Under the pieces are notes generated by a model. That model made no database searches. It worked only from the letters and a program-made list of their open reading frames with translations, and was not told the DNA's origin. From the NCBI GenBank assembly GCA_024449915.1, contig JAMZAV010000007.1, positions 620,001 through 684,000 of the forward strand: 64,000 bases of DNA. The letters are read 5' to 3'. This document shows positions 34,521-46,741 of the stretch, one piece after another. The position numbers were made by a program, and so were the translations under genes. How positions within the stretch are numbered: the stretch's first letter is position 1; every line of letters begins with the position of its first letter. This DNA is from Sweltsa coloradensis. Lineage: Eukaryota > Arthropoda > Insecta > Plecoptera > Chloroperlidae.

Positions 34521-35109
34521 TGACACATATTAGGGCAATTCCACAGCTAAGTGTCCCTGACTAGAGAAAATGAAATATTTTTATAGAAATGTTTTTCATG
34601 AAACTTTTAAGTAAATTAATATGTTGTGCTTTGTAAATAATTTATAAAAGTCCATAAAATTATATTTTTCTCACTTTTGCATGCATTTTAATTTTCACTA
34701 CCACTGCAGGTTGGAGAACATTGTAAGAACATATTTTAGTTATTTCAAATTTTGAGTATGTTTCATTTAGGTAAACTCCTTTCAATACTTACTATTGTAT
34801 TGACAAGGTTATACAAAAAAGTTAAATAATTGTACGAACTTTAGCCATTTAACTCTTTTTTACCAATAGGCCTACACTGTTTCCTAATAAAATTCCGTTA
34901 CCAAAAATCAATTATTTTAAAATATACATGTATTTGTATACTTAATTTACAACAAAGTAGTTTTCTTCTAATGTTTCACTAAAATAAGGAAGAGTTTAAT
35001 CAAAATAGTTTTAAAAATATATATTTACTCCACATTTCATTGGTAACGGAATAACAGAACACTATTGCTTTGAAAACAGTGTTAAATGTTGGTAAAGTAG
35101 ACTGCCTTG

Positions 35110-35633
35110 TTAAGGCTATTGTACCACCTCTGGCCGATAATTTGAAAGTCGAAGAAACATGTCTGAAAAGTTTGCTGAATGAAAGAAGGCCTTTAAAATA
35201 ACAGAAAAAAATGTGAATTTTTTTGGGCGGGACATAACCTCACTTTTGGAAATTATATTTAGATTTTTGGACAAAAGTGTAATATACAAATCTAGATCAA
35301 AATTAAATTAGTTTTGTACCGTTTGACAAAGAAATTCGTACACCAACTGTTATTTTCAGAAAACTATTTTAGCTATATTCAAGTTATAGCTAAAGGTGTT
35401 TAGAAACTATGTCCAGAAAACCGATTCTCAAAATTTAATTTTGAACTAGATTTGTATATTACACTTTTGTCCAAAAATCTAAATATAATTTCCAAAAGTG
35501 AGGTTATGTCCCGCCCCAAAAAATTCACAATTTTTTTCTGTTATTTTAAAGGGCTTCTTTCATTCAGCAAACTTTTCAGACATGTTTCTTCGACCTTCAA
35601 ATTATCGTCCAGAGGTGGTACAATAGCCTTAAG
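35110..35633. mobile_element. foldback nested in the TIR element
   Basis: Inverted arms of about 200 bp (35110-35313 and 35434-35633) start TAAGGCTATTGTACCACCTC and are almost identical, with a spacer of about 120 bp. The 67-codon frame at 35452-35655 is only arm sequence. Confidence 0.85.
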
Positions 35634-35687
35634 TTATCACCCTTTTTTTCATTAGACTATCATTAAGAGTTAGATTGAAGAGCATTA

Positions 35688-35720
35688 ATATGAGACGTTA
35701 AGCAATATCCAATTCAGTGA
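35688..35720 (+). repeat. fragment of the GAGACGTTAAGCAATATCC repeat
   Basis: The same tail sequence occurs at 47951-47970 and, inverted with one change, at 51960-51980. It appears to be the conserved end of a SINE-like repeat inserted into the TIR element. Confidence 0.6.
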
Positions 35721-36807
35721 CGTAACTAGCCCTTGTTTGTTTGGGGGGCGAACATTTTTATAACCACAAACATTTTAATTTTTTTGTGGGAAGCCTGCCC
35801 AGGGTGCAATTCATGCCCCTCTTCAGGTGTCCAGCTAGGTATGTTGCGGATAAGATTTAACCATATGCAAGCATTATTATAATTTATCATTCGCTGGGGT
35901 AATTCCGTTACCAAGGTTTGTAATTCCGTTACCGAAAATAAATACCTTAAAACAGTTTAAATATCAACCAAAATACCCAACATCCTTAAAGATTTTCAAT
36001 AATTTGCATTACACCATCATTAAGAGTTAGATTAAACCACATGCAAGCATTATTTAAATGTGTAATTTGCTGGGGTAGTTCCGTTACCAGGGGTCGTAAT
36101 TCCGTTACAGAATATAAAATACAGTTTAAATACAGTAATTTATTTATTTTTAATTAAGGTATGTTATTTATGTTTAGTACTATGCTTTCAGATGTTGTAG
36201 AAACTGAAAATTAGATATTTGTATTGCACTGATTCACAGGTTTTCAACAATTACTCCAGCGTAATTCCGTTGCCAGTCAAAAACCTGCCTGAAAACTCAT
36301 TTAAAATAATTTTAAAATAAAATAAACTTGTGATAAATTTAATTCAATTGAAGTCCTATATAAGTCAGTCTATAGAACAGTTATACAGGGTGACCTAATT
36401 TGAAATATTTTCATTTGAATGTGTTGTTAACTCTCTGAAATGTAATTCCGTTACCGTGGAATTGCCCATTATTGACTATAGCCCTTTAGGTCTTTAGCTT
36501 GTATTGACCAAATGACACAAATATATAATTCGTATTTATAGTCTACAAACTCAGTTACATTTAAGTAACATAACTGATTTTCAGTGGGGGACCAAAATAA
36601 TAATTATAGGTTCTCAATTACCACCCATATTTTAGTGCCTGCGTACCAGAACCATCACAACTCTAACAATCATTTCAAACGTAAAAGTTTCCCAAAATAT
36701 AGAATCAACATTGCTTATGTGATTTGAAGAATGTGCAGTTATGATGGCTCCATTGTCTGAATACATGATTTTAGCTTGAGGTATGTAAGAAACAATCTAA
36801 AGCTAAA

Positions 36808-37571
36808 CTAGGAAAACGCTAAAGTCCCGCCGCGTTGATGGATGAGCTTTTAAAAATGTTTAGTTTGCATGGGATATCTTTACTTTTGCAAGTTCTTTGT
36901 TTTGCTGCCTACGCATTGTAGCTGATTGTTGTCAAGTTTCTTTTGTTACCTGTCAATTGGTATTATTTTCCGTAAAAAACTTATATTAAAAGCTTTATTT
37001 CTATAGATTTTGGCTAACTATTTAAACTTTTTCTTTTAAAAGGTACTACATCACCATAACCTTAATGTCCATGTATAATATGAACGTTGTAGCCCCACCA
37101 GTTTGGTCAGAATTGGCCCAAATGGCACGAAAATATCGCACAAAAAATCAAAAAAATTATATTAAAAGCTTTATTTCTATGGATTCTGGCTAACTTTTTC
37201 AACTTTTTCTTTCAAAAGGTACTACATCACCATAACCTTAATGTCCATGTATAATATGAACGTTGTAGCCCCACCCGTTTGGTCAGAATTAACCCAAATG
37301 TCACGAAAATATCGCACTAAAAATCGAAAAAAATCGTAAAAGTACGATATTCATGAGAAATATTTCTTCGATTGTACCCAAAAACAATACACCTCTAAGT
37401 TCAGAGATTTCTAAAGTCCTGTCAAATTTTCATCAAGATCGGATATGCCGTTTGCCTGGTAGAGAGTTAACAAACAGACAAAAAAAACAAAAAAACAAAA
37501 AAACAAAAAAAACACCCGAGCTAAATTTTTTGGGGGTCAGTGAAATTGAAGTCTTCGCTTCGCTCATCCAA
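36808..37571 (-). mobile_element. Helentron-like element, family A (copy 6)
   Basis: The minus-strand 5' end at 37571 is TTGGATGAGCGAAGCGAAGA. The 3' end at 36808 is ...GCTCATCCATCAACGCGGCG then GGACTTTAGCGTTTTCCTAG, with T outside. A block of about 175 bp (TATTAAAAGCTTTATTTCTA...) is tandemly duplicated at 36985 and 37158. Non-coding. Confidence 0.85.
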
Positions 37572-37574
37572 TAA

Positions 37575-40290
37575 ATTTGATAAAAATATAAAATAAATAA
37601 AAATAAAATAAAAAATATTAATATACACAAATAAAATAAAATCTATAGGGCCTAAAGTATAAATATCAACACAGTCACAGTTTTGCTGCCTTGTTTTTGT
37701 TAAAATAAAATGTCTTACTGTAAGATTGTAAATTTGGTAGCGCACATAGTACATTTTGAAATTTCTTAATTTTGTGAATTTGTAAATTTGGTATTTTGTA
37801 TGTGTTGAATTTTAAAATGGTAAATTGCATTGAAAATAGCTATTTTGCTAAATAAATGAATAATTATTTCAATAATTAGTTTAGGGGTGCAGCGTTGCAT
37901 TGGAGGTGGGCTGCTTGAAGTTCCCACTCTCTGTCGAACACCTCACTCGTGACGCGGTAACGAGGCGTGACGGTGACGCGACAGATTGGTTTTCACGGGG
38001 TGGGAAGTGGGAACAAATCAGCGTTGTAGAAACTACAGGTATTTATTTAGGCTACTAGCAATTAGCAACACTCTCCGACATCAATGAAACAAATTATACT
38101 GAAGGACAAACATACCAAGCCATAGGCTGTCTCGGAACTCAACCTACTAAAACACTTTAAATTTATATGAATAAATTGAAACTAATCAACAGTTCAAATT
38201 TGAGACTATTTCACTACAGTTTCCATTGCCACGGCTTTAATATTCTTATAACATTGGTTGTCAATGTTATAGCAAATAATGTACAGTGTGTGTAAACATT
38301 CAGAACAAATTTGGTTATAATTTATTGATTCCCGGGCAATTACCGGTGGCTTGGTGTGTTTGTCCTTCAGTATAATTAATTCCTTTGATTGGTGTAGCAA
38401 TGTTGCTAGTTGACGGCTCCGTTGCTAGAAGCCTTGTTAGTGTACTCTGTGGTTCATTAGTTTATTAAAAGATATTTGAACATTTGAGGCAAGTCAGGGG
38501 GTAAAATTAAATCATAGATAGAACGGAAACTTTCTTTACTCAGCAGTCAGCTCTTATGCACATAACATGCCGACAGGTGTCTCATGCGTAACGCGTGATA
38601 ATTTTTGGGTGTAAACATGTTTTTGTCTTCGTATTTCATCCTCATCTGTAGTTCAATCAGTCACTTATTTATTGTATGATTGTATCCAATATTCCAATAC
38701 CATCAAGGCATCAATCTTTGACTGCATTGCATTAAGAGACCAAAACAACAAACTTCAAATATATAACAAAAGAAACAAGTGACAGCAAATAGAACGACCG
38801 CTTATACTTCTGGTTAATTCATTTCCCTATAGTGGACCATGAAAAGCCGCCACTGCAATAAGGTTGTCTCGATCTCAAGGACATGTGCTCAAAAGCGTCA
38901 CAACACAATCGAAGACAAAGCCTCAACTTCGGTCAGTGCACGAACTGCAACTGAGGTGTTAGAATATTTTGTCTTTGTCAAGTTATTTACTATATTTAGA
39001 AACATCTATTATGATTCAAGCGCCATATAAAAACCTCTAGTCACGATTTGCGAGTATAAAATGTAAACTGAACATGTTCATCTTCTAGATTCATCATTAT
39101 CATATGTAATGTGTAACGCGATAGGATGGATGAAAGTTAACCATCGAGCTAATTCTTCTGAATACTTCGTCACGAATTACATAATATTTGCATAAGATAT
39201 AAGATTTATATGATTACTAAGCTGCTTGCTTTTGAAGAACTTTTACATTGGCACTAAAGCTCTTCCTGGCAGGTATAATAAGATTTCAGATTGACTTTGC
39301 AAGTGTCATATGGAACCCACAGTCATCACATTGCGAAAATCCGTAGCAAAGAATCCCGAATTAAATTATTGTGTGCTACCATTTGTTTAACTCTCAGTAG
39401 TGTATGAGGAACCAGGGAGGGCAGGGAGGGCAGGTGGCAAAACTAAAATGAGTAACATATTAATCCCAGAATTTCTGTAGTAAATATGCACATACACTTA
39501 TACAATTCGACAGTCACCTTAGAAAAACGAATATGTTTGCCTGTATACATAAAAAAAATTAGGTTGCAATTTACTAATATGGTCCACTTCACGTTCATTT
39601 TTTAAGTTGGATCGCATATAGCTGCTGTAAAACATCGTTTACAGAGTCCGAGTGCAGTTAAAACATGACGAAATAACTGTAGTATGGTGAAAATTATTTT
39701 CGCCTTCGGCATCCGGCGGCTGGGGCTTCGCCCCCAGACCCCAGCTTCCACCCACAAAATCTACTAATAAATTTACTCCCCCCAAATTTCAAAACGTTCC
39801 TACGCGCCTGATGCCTATCAAAGACTAAGTTATGCGATAATTTGGATTGGATTTTGTGGTAATTGTGATATGCCGTTGGATATTGTGAATTGCAATGCAT
39901 TGTGTTACTGTGTGAAAATAGCAATTGCTAAATGAAGTAGGCCCTGTACTTGGCCTACTTCATGCTTGTACATTAAAAGGTTCGTTTGTTCGCACACTGT
40001 TTTGTGAAATTAGCCAAGTTGCCTCGTTCGTTTGACTCTCTGCCAATATAGCCAGTGTAATAAAGTGTACACGCTGGCTTTTTGAGTGCTTACACACTTG
40101 GTTCGCGAACGAACAGAGAACCCACGCAGACGTAGTTTAATCAGTAACCTGTGTTCAAAACTTCAAATCGTATTATGATTGAGGTGTCTCTGTATATCGC
40201 TGCCCTAGAACCAGACTGTTCTAATTACATTTTAACAAAATGTTGAAAAAAGCAATTTCTAAATTTAACCCATCTGAATGAATGCTAAAT
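37575..40290. other. long spacer, no supported gene
   Basis: Short frames at 38206-38400 and 38839-39030 are unrecognised. At 39695-39760 the sequence CGGCTGGGGCTTCGCCCCCA looks like part of a widespread dispersed repeat; the minus frame across it is not credible as a gene. A (GGGCAGG)n trace is near 39417-39432. Confidence 0.45.
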
Positions 40291-40295
40291 AATTA

Positions 40296-41026
40296 AACGA
40301 GTGAGCGCAGCGAACGAAGTGGAACAACGCCACTTTTTCGGTTCTCGTTGTGACAATGTCTGTCTGTAAAATGTTTGTTCAATGCCCAACGGCAAAACTG
40401 CCAAATATATTGAGCTGAAATTTTAAACAGACATCCGTGACCAGTGTACTTAGAACTGCTAACAAAATTAGCAAAACCCGTTGCGATTTATACCTACAAG
40501 AAAATATTTAACTGAAAAATAGACTTAACATGCGTAGAAATTATTTTAACGACAATGGTTTTGTTCTTGGAGAAGTCATTTATTTCGAATCATTTTTGTT
40601 TCACGCTCAAGGTGTCAAAAGTACGATTTCTATGAGAAATATTTCTTCAAATGCCTCTAAAATCATAACATGTAGGCCTATGATTTTAGTGATGTTAAAC
40701 GTTCCCATAAAGTTTCATCAAGATCGGAGTCGCCGTTTGCCCGGTCCCGGGCCAAATATCACGAAAATATCTCATTAAAAATCGAAAAAATCGTAAAAGT
40801 ACGATAATAATAAGAAATATTTAATCGATTGTAGGTATACCCAAAAACGTGGCAAGTCGGGAGTTCAGAGATTTCAAAGGTCCCCTCCAATTTTCATCAA
40901 GATCGCATATTATGCCGTTTGCCCGGTAGAGCGCAAACAAACAGACAGAAAAAAAACGAAAAAAACACCCGAGCTAAATTTTTTGGGGGGTTCAGTGAAA
41001 CTGAAGTCTTCGCTTCGCTCTTCCAA
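40296..41026. mobile_element. hybrid Helentron-like unit with two 5' ends (family B + family A)
   Basis: The left edge, on the plus strand, is the family B 5' end TTAAACGAGTGAGCGCAGCG, with B interior to about 40565 (matching 14400-14658 inverted). From about 40600 the interior is family A in minus orientation, ending at 41026 with the family A 5' end (TTGGAAGAGCGAAGCGAAGA on minus). No 3' terminus is present. Confidence 0.7.
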
Positions 41027-41039
41027 CAACGTTAATTCA

Positions 41040-41460
41040 GGTTCTCTACAACAAAGTAAAGAGGGAGATGCCTACTCTGCACATTGCCCGCATTGTTCTT
41101 GGCATAGACAGAAATTTGAGGTTAGGATTTATAATGAAAATATAGTTGGATTGACTTACCATTATTGAAGGATCATCTTCGCTGTCCTGTTCAATTGGCT
41201 CAAGATCCGGGTTTTATTCTTAGCTCATATTTACCTAAATGTACTTATTATTATCTTTTCTAGGTCCTAGACCCTCCTTTTCAATGTCATAGTTGACAGC
41301 ACGATTGTAAACAAAAATAATGATTGAACCAAATTAAAAGAAATGCTACCAATCATGGGAGATAGAACAAACAAATTTAACAGTAGAGCCAACATAACAC
41401 GATTTTTGAACTAAATATCACTAGAAACTAGTAGTAATGGAGGAGATGGAACATTTTAAA
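41040..41460. other. short unique spacer
   Basis: No feature identified. Confidence 0.5.
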
Positions 41461-41465
41461 GTTAA

Positions 41466-42160
41466 TAGGAAAACGCTAAAGTCCCGTCGCGTTGTTGAGC
41501 GAGCACCGGTACGTGCAACACGACCCGAGTACGACATTCCCATAATGTTACATACCAATAAGTCTTTAAGGTCTTGACCGATTTAGCTGAAAATTTGTAA
41601 AATAGGAGAAAATGGATAAAATTTACCGCCATCTAGAGGACCTTGACATCATTAATTATTTGGGAAAACTATTTTAACTCTTTGATAACAAATAATACAC
41701 TGCATCCTCGATAGTATTTTGATTACTTCTAGGTGGCAGTGCATAGTGAGACTTTTCGTTGTCATGGTAACGTTACTTTTTTAATTGAGCGAGCGTCTCC
41801 ACTTGACTCTTATGGCTCGAATGTCTGTTTTTTTTTTTTCTGTTACTGCTTCGATACAGGTCGCACCGTTTCTCTGATCGAACTGAAATTTTTTACACAT
41901 GTACATACCACCTAGGCGGGTTGCTGTATAGTTTTTGAACAAAATCTGATCGTTGGTTATAAAAAATAAAAATAAAATAAAAAAATAAAAAAATAAAAAT
42001 GTTTCGATCGTTATGAAATTTTGCAGGGTTAATTAGTACACCATTCTCTCCAATTATTCAAATTTTTAGCTAAATCGGTCAAGACGTTAAAGACTAATTG
42101 GTAATCATAATTCGAAAAATGAAGTTAAAAATGAAGGAGGCAGTGAAGATACAAAGATAC
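41466..42160. mobile_element. family C Helentron-like pieces in inverted arrangement
   Basis: At 41466 a minus-oriented family C 3' end (TTGTTGAGCGAGCACCGGTA reading inward, then the CGCGAC...AGCGTTTTCCTA terminus). At about 41782 a plus-oriented 5' end, TTGAGCGAGCGTCTCC. The two halves share AAATCGGTCAAGAC-type interior sequence in inverted orientation (41578-41600 and about 42070-42095). (AAAT)n runs lie near 41957-42000. Confidence 0.55.
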
Positions 42161-43136
42161 ACTTTAGAAGTTAGAAGGCATGACGTGAATTAGTACTAGG
42201 AAAACGCTCAGTTGGACGCGTTGTTGAGCGAGCACCGGTACGTGCAACACGACCCGAGTACGACATTCCCATAATGTTACATACCAATAAGTCTTTAAGG
42301 TCTTGACCGATTTACCTGAAAATTTGTAAAATAGGAGAGAATGGATAAAATCCACCGCCATCTAGAGGACCTTGACATCATTTCTTTGGGAAAACTATTT
42401 TAACTCTTGATTACTTCTAGTTGGCAGTACATAGGGACCAGAATTCTTGTGCGACTTTTCGTTGCCATGGTAACGTTACTTTTGTTAAAATGTAATTTCT
42501 ATCTACACTACTTATCGGATCAAAATAAAATTAACATATTCGTGACCGGACGGACATTCTAAATGATTTGGCTACCTCAGATTTTGTCGCCGTTTAGTTT
42601 TTAAAAAAACTTTAGATTAACTTTAATGTAACTTTATAACTTTTTGAACGATTTTGCCACAAAACTAATGGCATTCAATCGGGAACGAAACTTGCGGATG
42701 GTCAAAATTTCAACTCGATCCGAGCCTCCGTTCGACCGCTATCATGAGCCAAAAAAGCTGAGCGACTTTCCGTTGCCATGGTAACGGGACTTTGTTATAA
42801 TGTAATTTCCGACTACACTACTTATCGGATCAAAATAAAAATAACATATTCGTGATCGGACGGACATTCTAAATGATTTGGCCACCTCAGATTTTGTCGC
42901 CGTTTAGTTTGAAAAAAAAAACTTTCGATTAACTTTAATGTAACTTTTTAACTTTTTGAACGATTTTGCCACAAAACTATACAGCAACCCGCCTAGGTGG
43001 TATGTACATGTGAGCAAAATTTCAGGTCGATCAGAGAAACGGTGCGACCTGTATCGAAGCAGTAACAGAAAAAAAAAAAAAAAAAAAAAAACAGACATTC
43101 GAGCCATAAGAGTCAAGGAATTAGTCCATTAGACAA

Positions 43137-43180
43137 TTTATTAATTAATTAATTAATTAATTAATTAATTAATTAATTTA
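43137..43180 (+). repeat. (TTAA)n microsatellite next to a Helentron 5' end
   Basis: About ten AATT/TTAA units directly before TTGGATGAGC. A shorter run sits at the equivalent place, 44748-44785. Confidence 0.95.
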
Positions 43181-43954
43181 TTGGATGAGCGTAGCGAGCG
43201 TAGCGAGTGGAGCGAAGACTTCAATTTCACTGACCCCCCAAAATATTTAGCTCGGGTGTTTTTTTGTTTTTTTTTTTTCCGTCTGTTTGTTCGCTCGATT
43301 CCGGGCAAACGGCATATGCGATCTTGATGAAAATTGGAGGGGACCTTCGTTTTCTCTGAACTTAGAGGTGTATTGTTTTTGGGTACAATCGAAAAAATAT
43401 TTCTCATGAATACTCTTTTACGATTTTTTTCGATTTTTAGTGCGATATTTTCGTGACATTTGGTCCGATTCTGACCAAACGGGTGGGGCTACAACGTTCA
43501 TATTTCACATGGACATTAAGGTTATGGTGATGTAGTACCTTTTGAAAGAAAAAGTTGAAAAAGTTAGCCAGAATTCATAGAAATAAAGGTTTTAATATAA
43601 GTTTTTCAATTTTTAGAGCGATATTTTCGTCCCATTCGGGTCGATTCTGACCAAACGGGTGGGGCTACAACGTTCAGATTTCACATGGACATTAAGGTTA
43701 TGGTGATGTAGTACCTTTTGGAAGAAAAAGTTGAAAAAGTTAGCCAGAATCCACAGAAATAAAGGTTTTAATATGAGTTTATTGAGGTTTATAATACCAA
43801 TTAACACGTAACAATAGAAACTTGACAACAATCACCTACAATGCATTCAAAAAGCACTTGCAAAGGAAAAGTGCAAACAAACGCAAAAAACGCAAACAAA
43901 AAAATTACAAAAACGCTCATCCATCAACGCGGCGGGACTTTAGCGTTTTCCTGG
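43181..43954 (+). mobile_element. Helentron-like element, family A (copy 8, nested in family C)
   Basis: Starts TTGGATGAGCGTAGCGAGCG. Ends GCTCATCCATCAACGCGGCG then GGACTTTAGCGTTTTCCTGG. Terminal CTGG fits the CTRR consensus. A block of about 160 bp containing AAACGGGTGGGGCTACAACG is duplicated inside (43475 and 43650). Confidence 0.85.
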
Positions 43955-44785
43955 ATAAAATCCACCGCCATCTAGAGGACCTTGACATCATTCCTTTGGG
44001 AAAACTATTTTAACTCTTGATTTCTTCTAGGTGGCAGTAAATAGTGACCAGAATTCTTGTGCGACTTTTCGTTGCCATGGTAACGTTACTTTTGTTAAAA
44101 TGTAATTTCTATCTACACTACTTATCGGATCAAAATAAAATTAACATATTCGTGACCGGACGGACATTCTTAATGATTTGGCTGCCTCAGATTTTGTCGC
44201 CGTTTAGTTTTTAAAAAAACTTTAGATTAACTTTAATGTAACTTTATAACTTTTTGAACGATTTTGCCACAAAACTAATGGCATTCAATCGGGAACGAAA
44301 CTTGCGGATGGTCAAAATTTCAACTCGATCCGAGCCTCCGTTCGACCACTATCATGAGCCAAAAAAGCTGAGCGACTTTCCGTTGCCATGGTAACGGGAC
44401 TTTGTTATAATGTAATTTCCGACTACACTACTTATCGGATGAAAATAAAAATAACATATTCGTGATCGGACGGACATTCTAAATGATTTAACCACCTCAG
44501 ATTTTGTCGCCGTTTAGTTTAAAAAAAACTTTCGATTAACTTTAATGTAACTTTTTAACTTTTTTAACGATTTTGCCACAAAACTATACAGCAACCCGCC
44601 TAGGTGGTATGTACATGTGTGCAAAATTTCAGGTCGATCAGAGAAACGGTGCGACCTGTATCGAAGCAGTAACAGAAAAAAAATAAAAAAAATAAAATAA
44701 AAAACAGACATTGGAGCCATAAGAGTCAAGGAATTAGTCCATTAGATAATTTATTAATTAATTAATTAATTAATTTATTTATTTA

Positions 44786-45551
44786 TTGGATGAGCGTAGC
44801 GAGCGTAGCGAGTGGAGCGAAGACTTCAATTTCACGACCCCCAAAATATTTACTGGGTGTTTTTTTTTTTTTTTTTTTCCGTCTTTTGTTCGCTCGTTCC
44901 GGGCAAACGCAATCGATCTTGATGAAAATTTGAGGCCCTTTCGTTTTCTCTAACTTAGAGGTGTTTTGTTTTTGGGTCAATCGAAAAAAATTTTCTCATA
45001 AATATCGTATTTTCATTTTTTTCGTTTTTTTAGTGCGTTTTTTTTTTTTTTTCGTGACATTTGGTCCGATTCTACCAAACGGTGGGGTTTTAAAACGTTA
45101 TTTTTTCAAAAGGGACATTAAGGTTATGGTGTTTAGTACCTTTTAAAAGAAAAAGTTAAAAAATTTTAGCCAGAATTCAAGAAATAAGTTTTTTTTAAGT
45201 TTTTTCAAATTTTAAGCGATTTTTCGCCCCCTTCGGGTCGATTTGACCAAAAGGGGGGGGGGGGGCTAAAACGTTCAGTTTTTCACAGGACATTATTTTA
45301 TGGTGTGTATACCTTTTGGAAGAAAAGTTAAAAAATTTTCCAAATCCACAGAAATAAAGGTTTTAATATGAGTTTTTGGGGTTTTTATAATACCAAATTA
45401 ACACGTAACAATAGAAACTTGCAACAATCACCTACAATGCATTCAAAAAGCCTTGCAAAGGAAAAGTCAAAAAAACAAAAAAAAACGCAAACAAAAAAAT
45501 TAAAAAAACGCTCATCCTCAACGCGGGGGGACTTAAAAACGTTTTTCCTGG
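44786..45551 (+). mobile_element. Helentron-like element, family A (copy 9, error-rich duplicate of copy 8)
   Basis: Same start and end as copy 8, and joined to the same family C sequence. It differs by dozens of small deletions and homopolymer expansions (long T runs near 44861-44880 and 45035-45050, a G run near 45256-45265). Confidence 0.8.
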
Positions 45552-46347
45552 AAAAAAACCCCCCCATCTAGAGGACCTTGACATCTTTCTTTGGGGGGGG
45601 AAAAACTTTTTTAAAATCTTGATTACTTCAAAGTTGGCAGTACATAGTGCCCCGAATTCTTGTGCGACTTTTCGTTGCCATGGTAACTTTTTACTTTTTT
45701 AAAATGTGATTTCTATTTTTACACTACTTATCGGATCAAAAAAAAAATTAACATATTCGTGGGGACGGACATTCTAAAGATTTGGCTCCTCAGTTTTTGT
45801 CGCCGTTTAGTTTTAAAAAAAACTTTAGATTAACTTTAATGTAACTTTATAATTTTTTGAACGTTTTTTCCCCACAAAACTAATGGCATTCAACGGGGAA
45901 CAAAAATTTGGCGGATGGTCAAAATTTAAACTCGATCCGAGCCCCTTTCGACCGCTAAAATGAGCCAAAAAAGCTGAGGATTTTTCCGTTCCATGGTAAC
46001 GGGACTTTGTTTTTTGTAATTTCCAAAACCACTACTTATGGATAAAAAAAAAAATAAATATTCGTGATCGGACGGACATTCTAAATGATTTGGCTCCCTC
46101 AAATTTTGTCGCCTTTTATTTAAAAAAAAAATTTTTCGATTAACTTTAATGTAACTTTTTAACTTTTTGAACGATTTTCCACAAAACTATAAGAACCCGC
46201 CAGGTGGTATGTACATGTGTAAAAAATTTCAGGGTCGATCGGGAAACGGTTGCGACCTGTATCAAAGCAGAAACAGAAAAAAAAAAAAAAAAAAAAAAAA
46301 CAGACATTCGAGCCATAAATCATGGAGACGCTCGCTTCGCCGCTCAA
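45552..46347. repeat. third family C unit, error-rich
   Basis: Aligns with 42344-43130 and 43955-44720 (ATCTAGAGGACCTTGACATC, CATGGTAACGGGACTTTG, GGTATGTACATGTGTAAA) but with many short indels. It ends in the family C 5' terminus at 46347. Confidence 0.8.
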
Positions 46348-46741
46348 CAATGCAAAGATTTGGAAGTACATAGCACCCTTTTATTTTATATTATAAATAT
46401 TATTATCTTTTGAAATTTTACTTTTTTTCCCCAATTTTTTCATACATTTTTTAACTTTTTATGAAAAAAAAATATTGTTAAAATACCCAAAAACATTCAA
46501 TAATTTTAGGGGGTTGTGCGCCCTGGACCCGCATTTGCTGAGGCCTCCTCCTTAAACCCCAATCACGTACCTTTCCCTGCACAAAAATTTTATACCCATA
46601 CATTTTTGACGACAAACCCTTAAAAAAAAGCCGACGGATGATAACGTCAAATAAATAAAACCTGCAAATAAAAATTGCAACGGATTAATGTATGTTATGC
46701 GATGTGAAAATGAGGAACTCCCTTCTTTTTTAAGTTGTACT

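Larger units (their letters stand above)
34533..36467. mobile_element. 1.9-kb TIR element with repeated subterminal motif
   Basis: The ends are GGGCAATTCCAC (34533-34544) and GTGGAATTGCCC (36456-36467), a perfect 12-bp inverted pair, with ATTA on both sides as a possible 4-bp target duplication. The motif AATTCCGTTACC (or its complement, with up to one change) occurs at 34891, 35042 (inverted), 35901, 35922, 36077, 36098, 36263 and 36444. The last copy abuts the right terminus. No transposase ORF is present, so it is non-autonomous. Superfamily not assigned. Confidence 0.7.
42196..46347 (-). mobile_element. family C Helentron-like element with tandem and nested units
   Basis: The minus-strand 3' end at 42196 reads ...CTCGCTCAACAACGCGTCC then AACTGAGCGTTTTCCTAG. 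A minus-strand 5' end (TTGAGCGGCGAAGCGAGCGT) lies at 46347. Between them the interior repeats with a period of about 1.6 kb: C segment (42344-43180), family A copy (43181-43954), C segment (43955-44785), family A copy (44786-45551), C segment (45552-46347). All units are non-coding; the 60-80 codon frames are shadows, and the third unit is full of small indels. Confidence 0.7.

Noticed and set aside
35452..35655. 67-codon ORF
   Set aside because: It is the arm of a foldback element; the same sequence occurs inverted 120 bp upstream.
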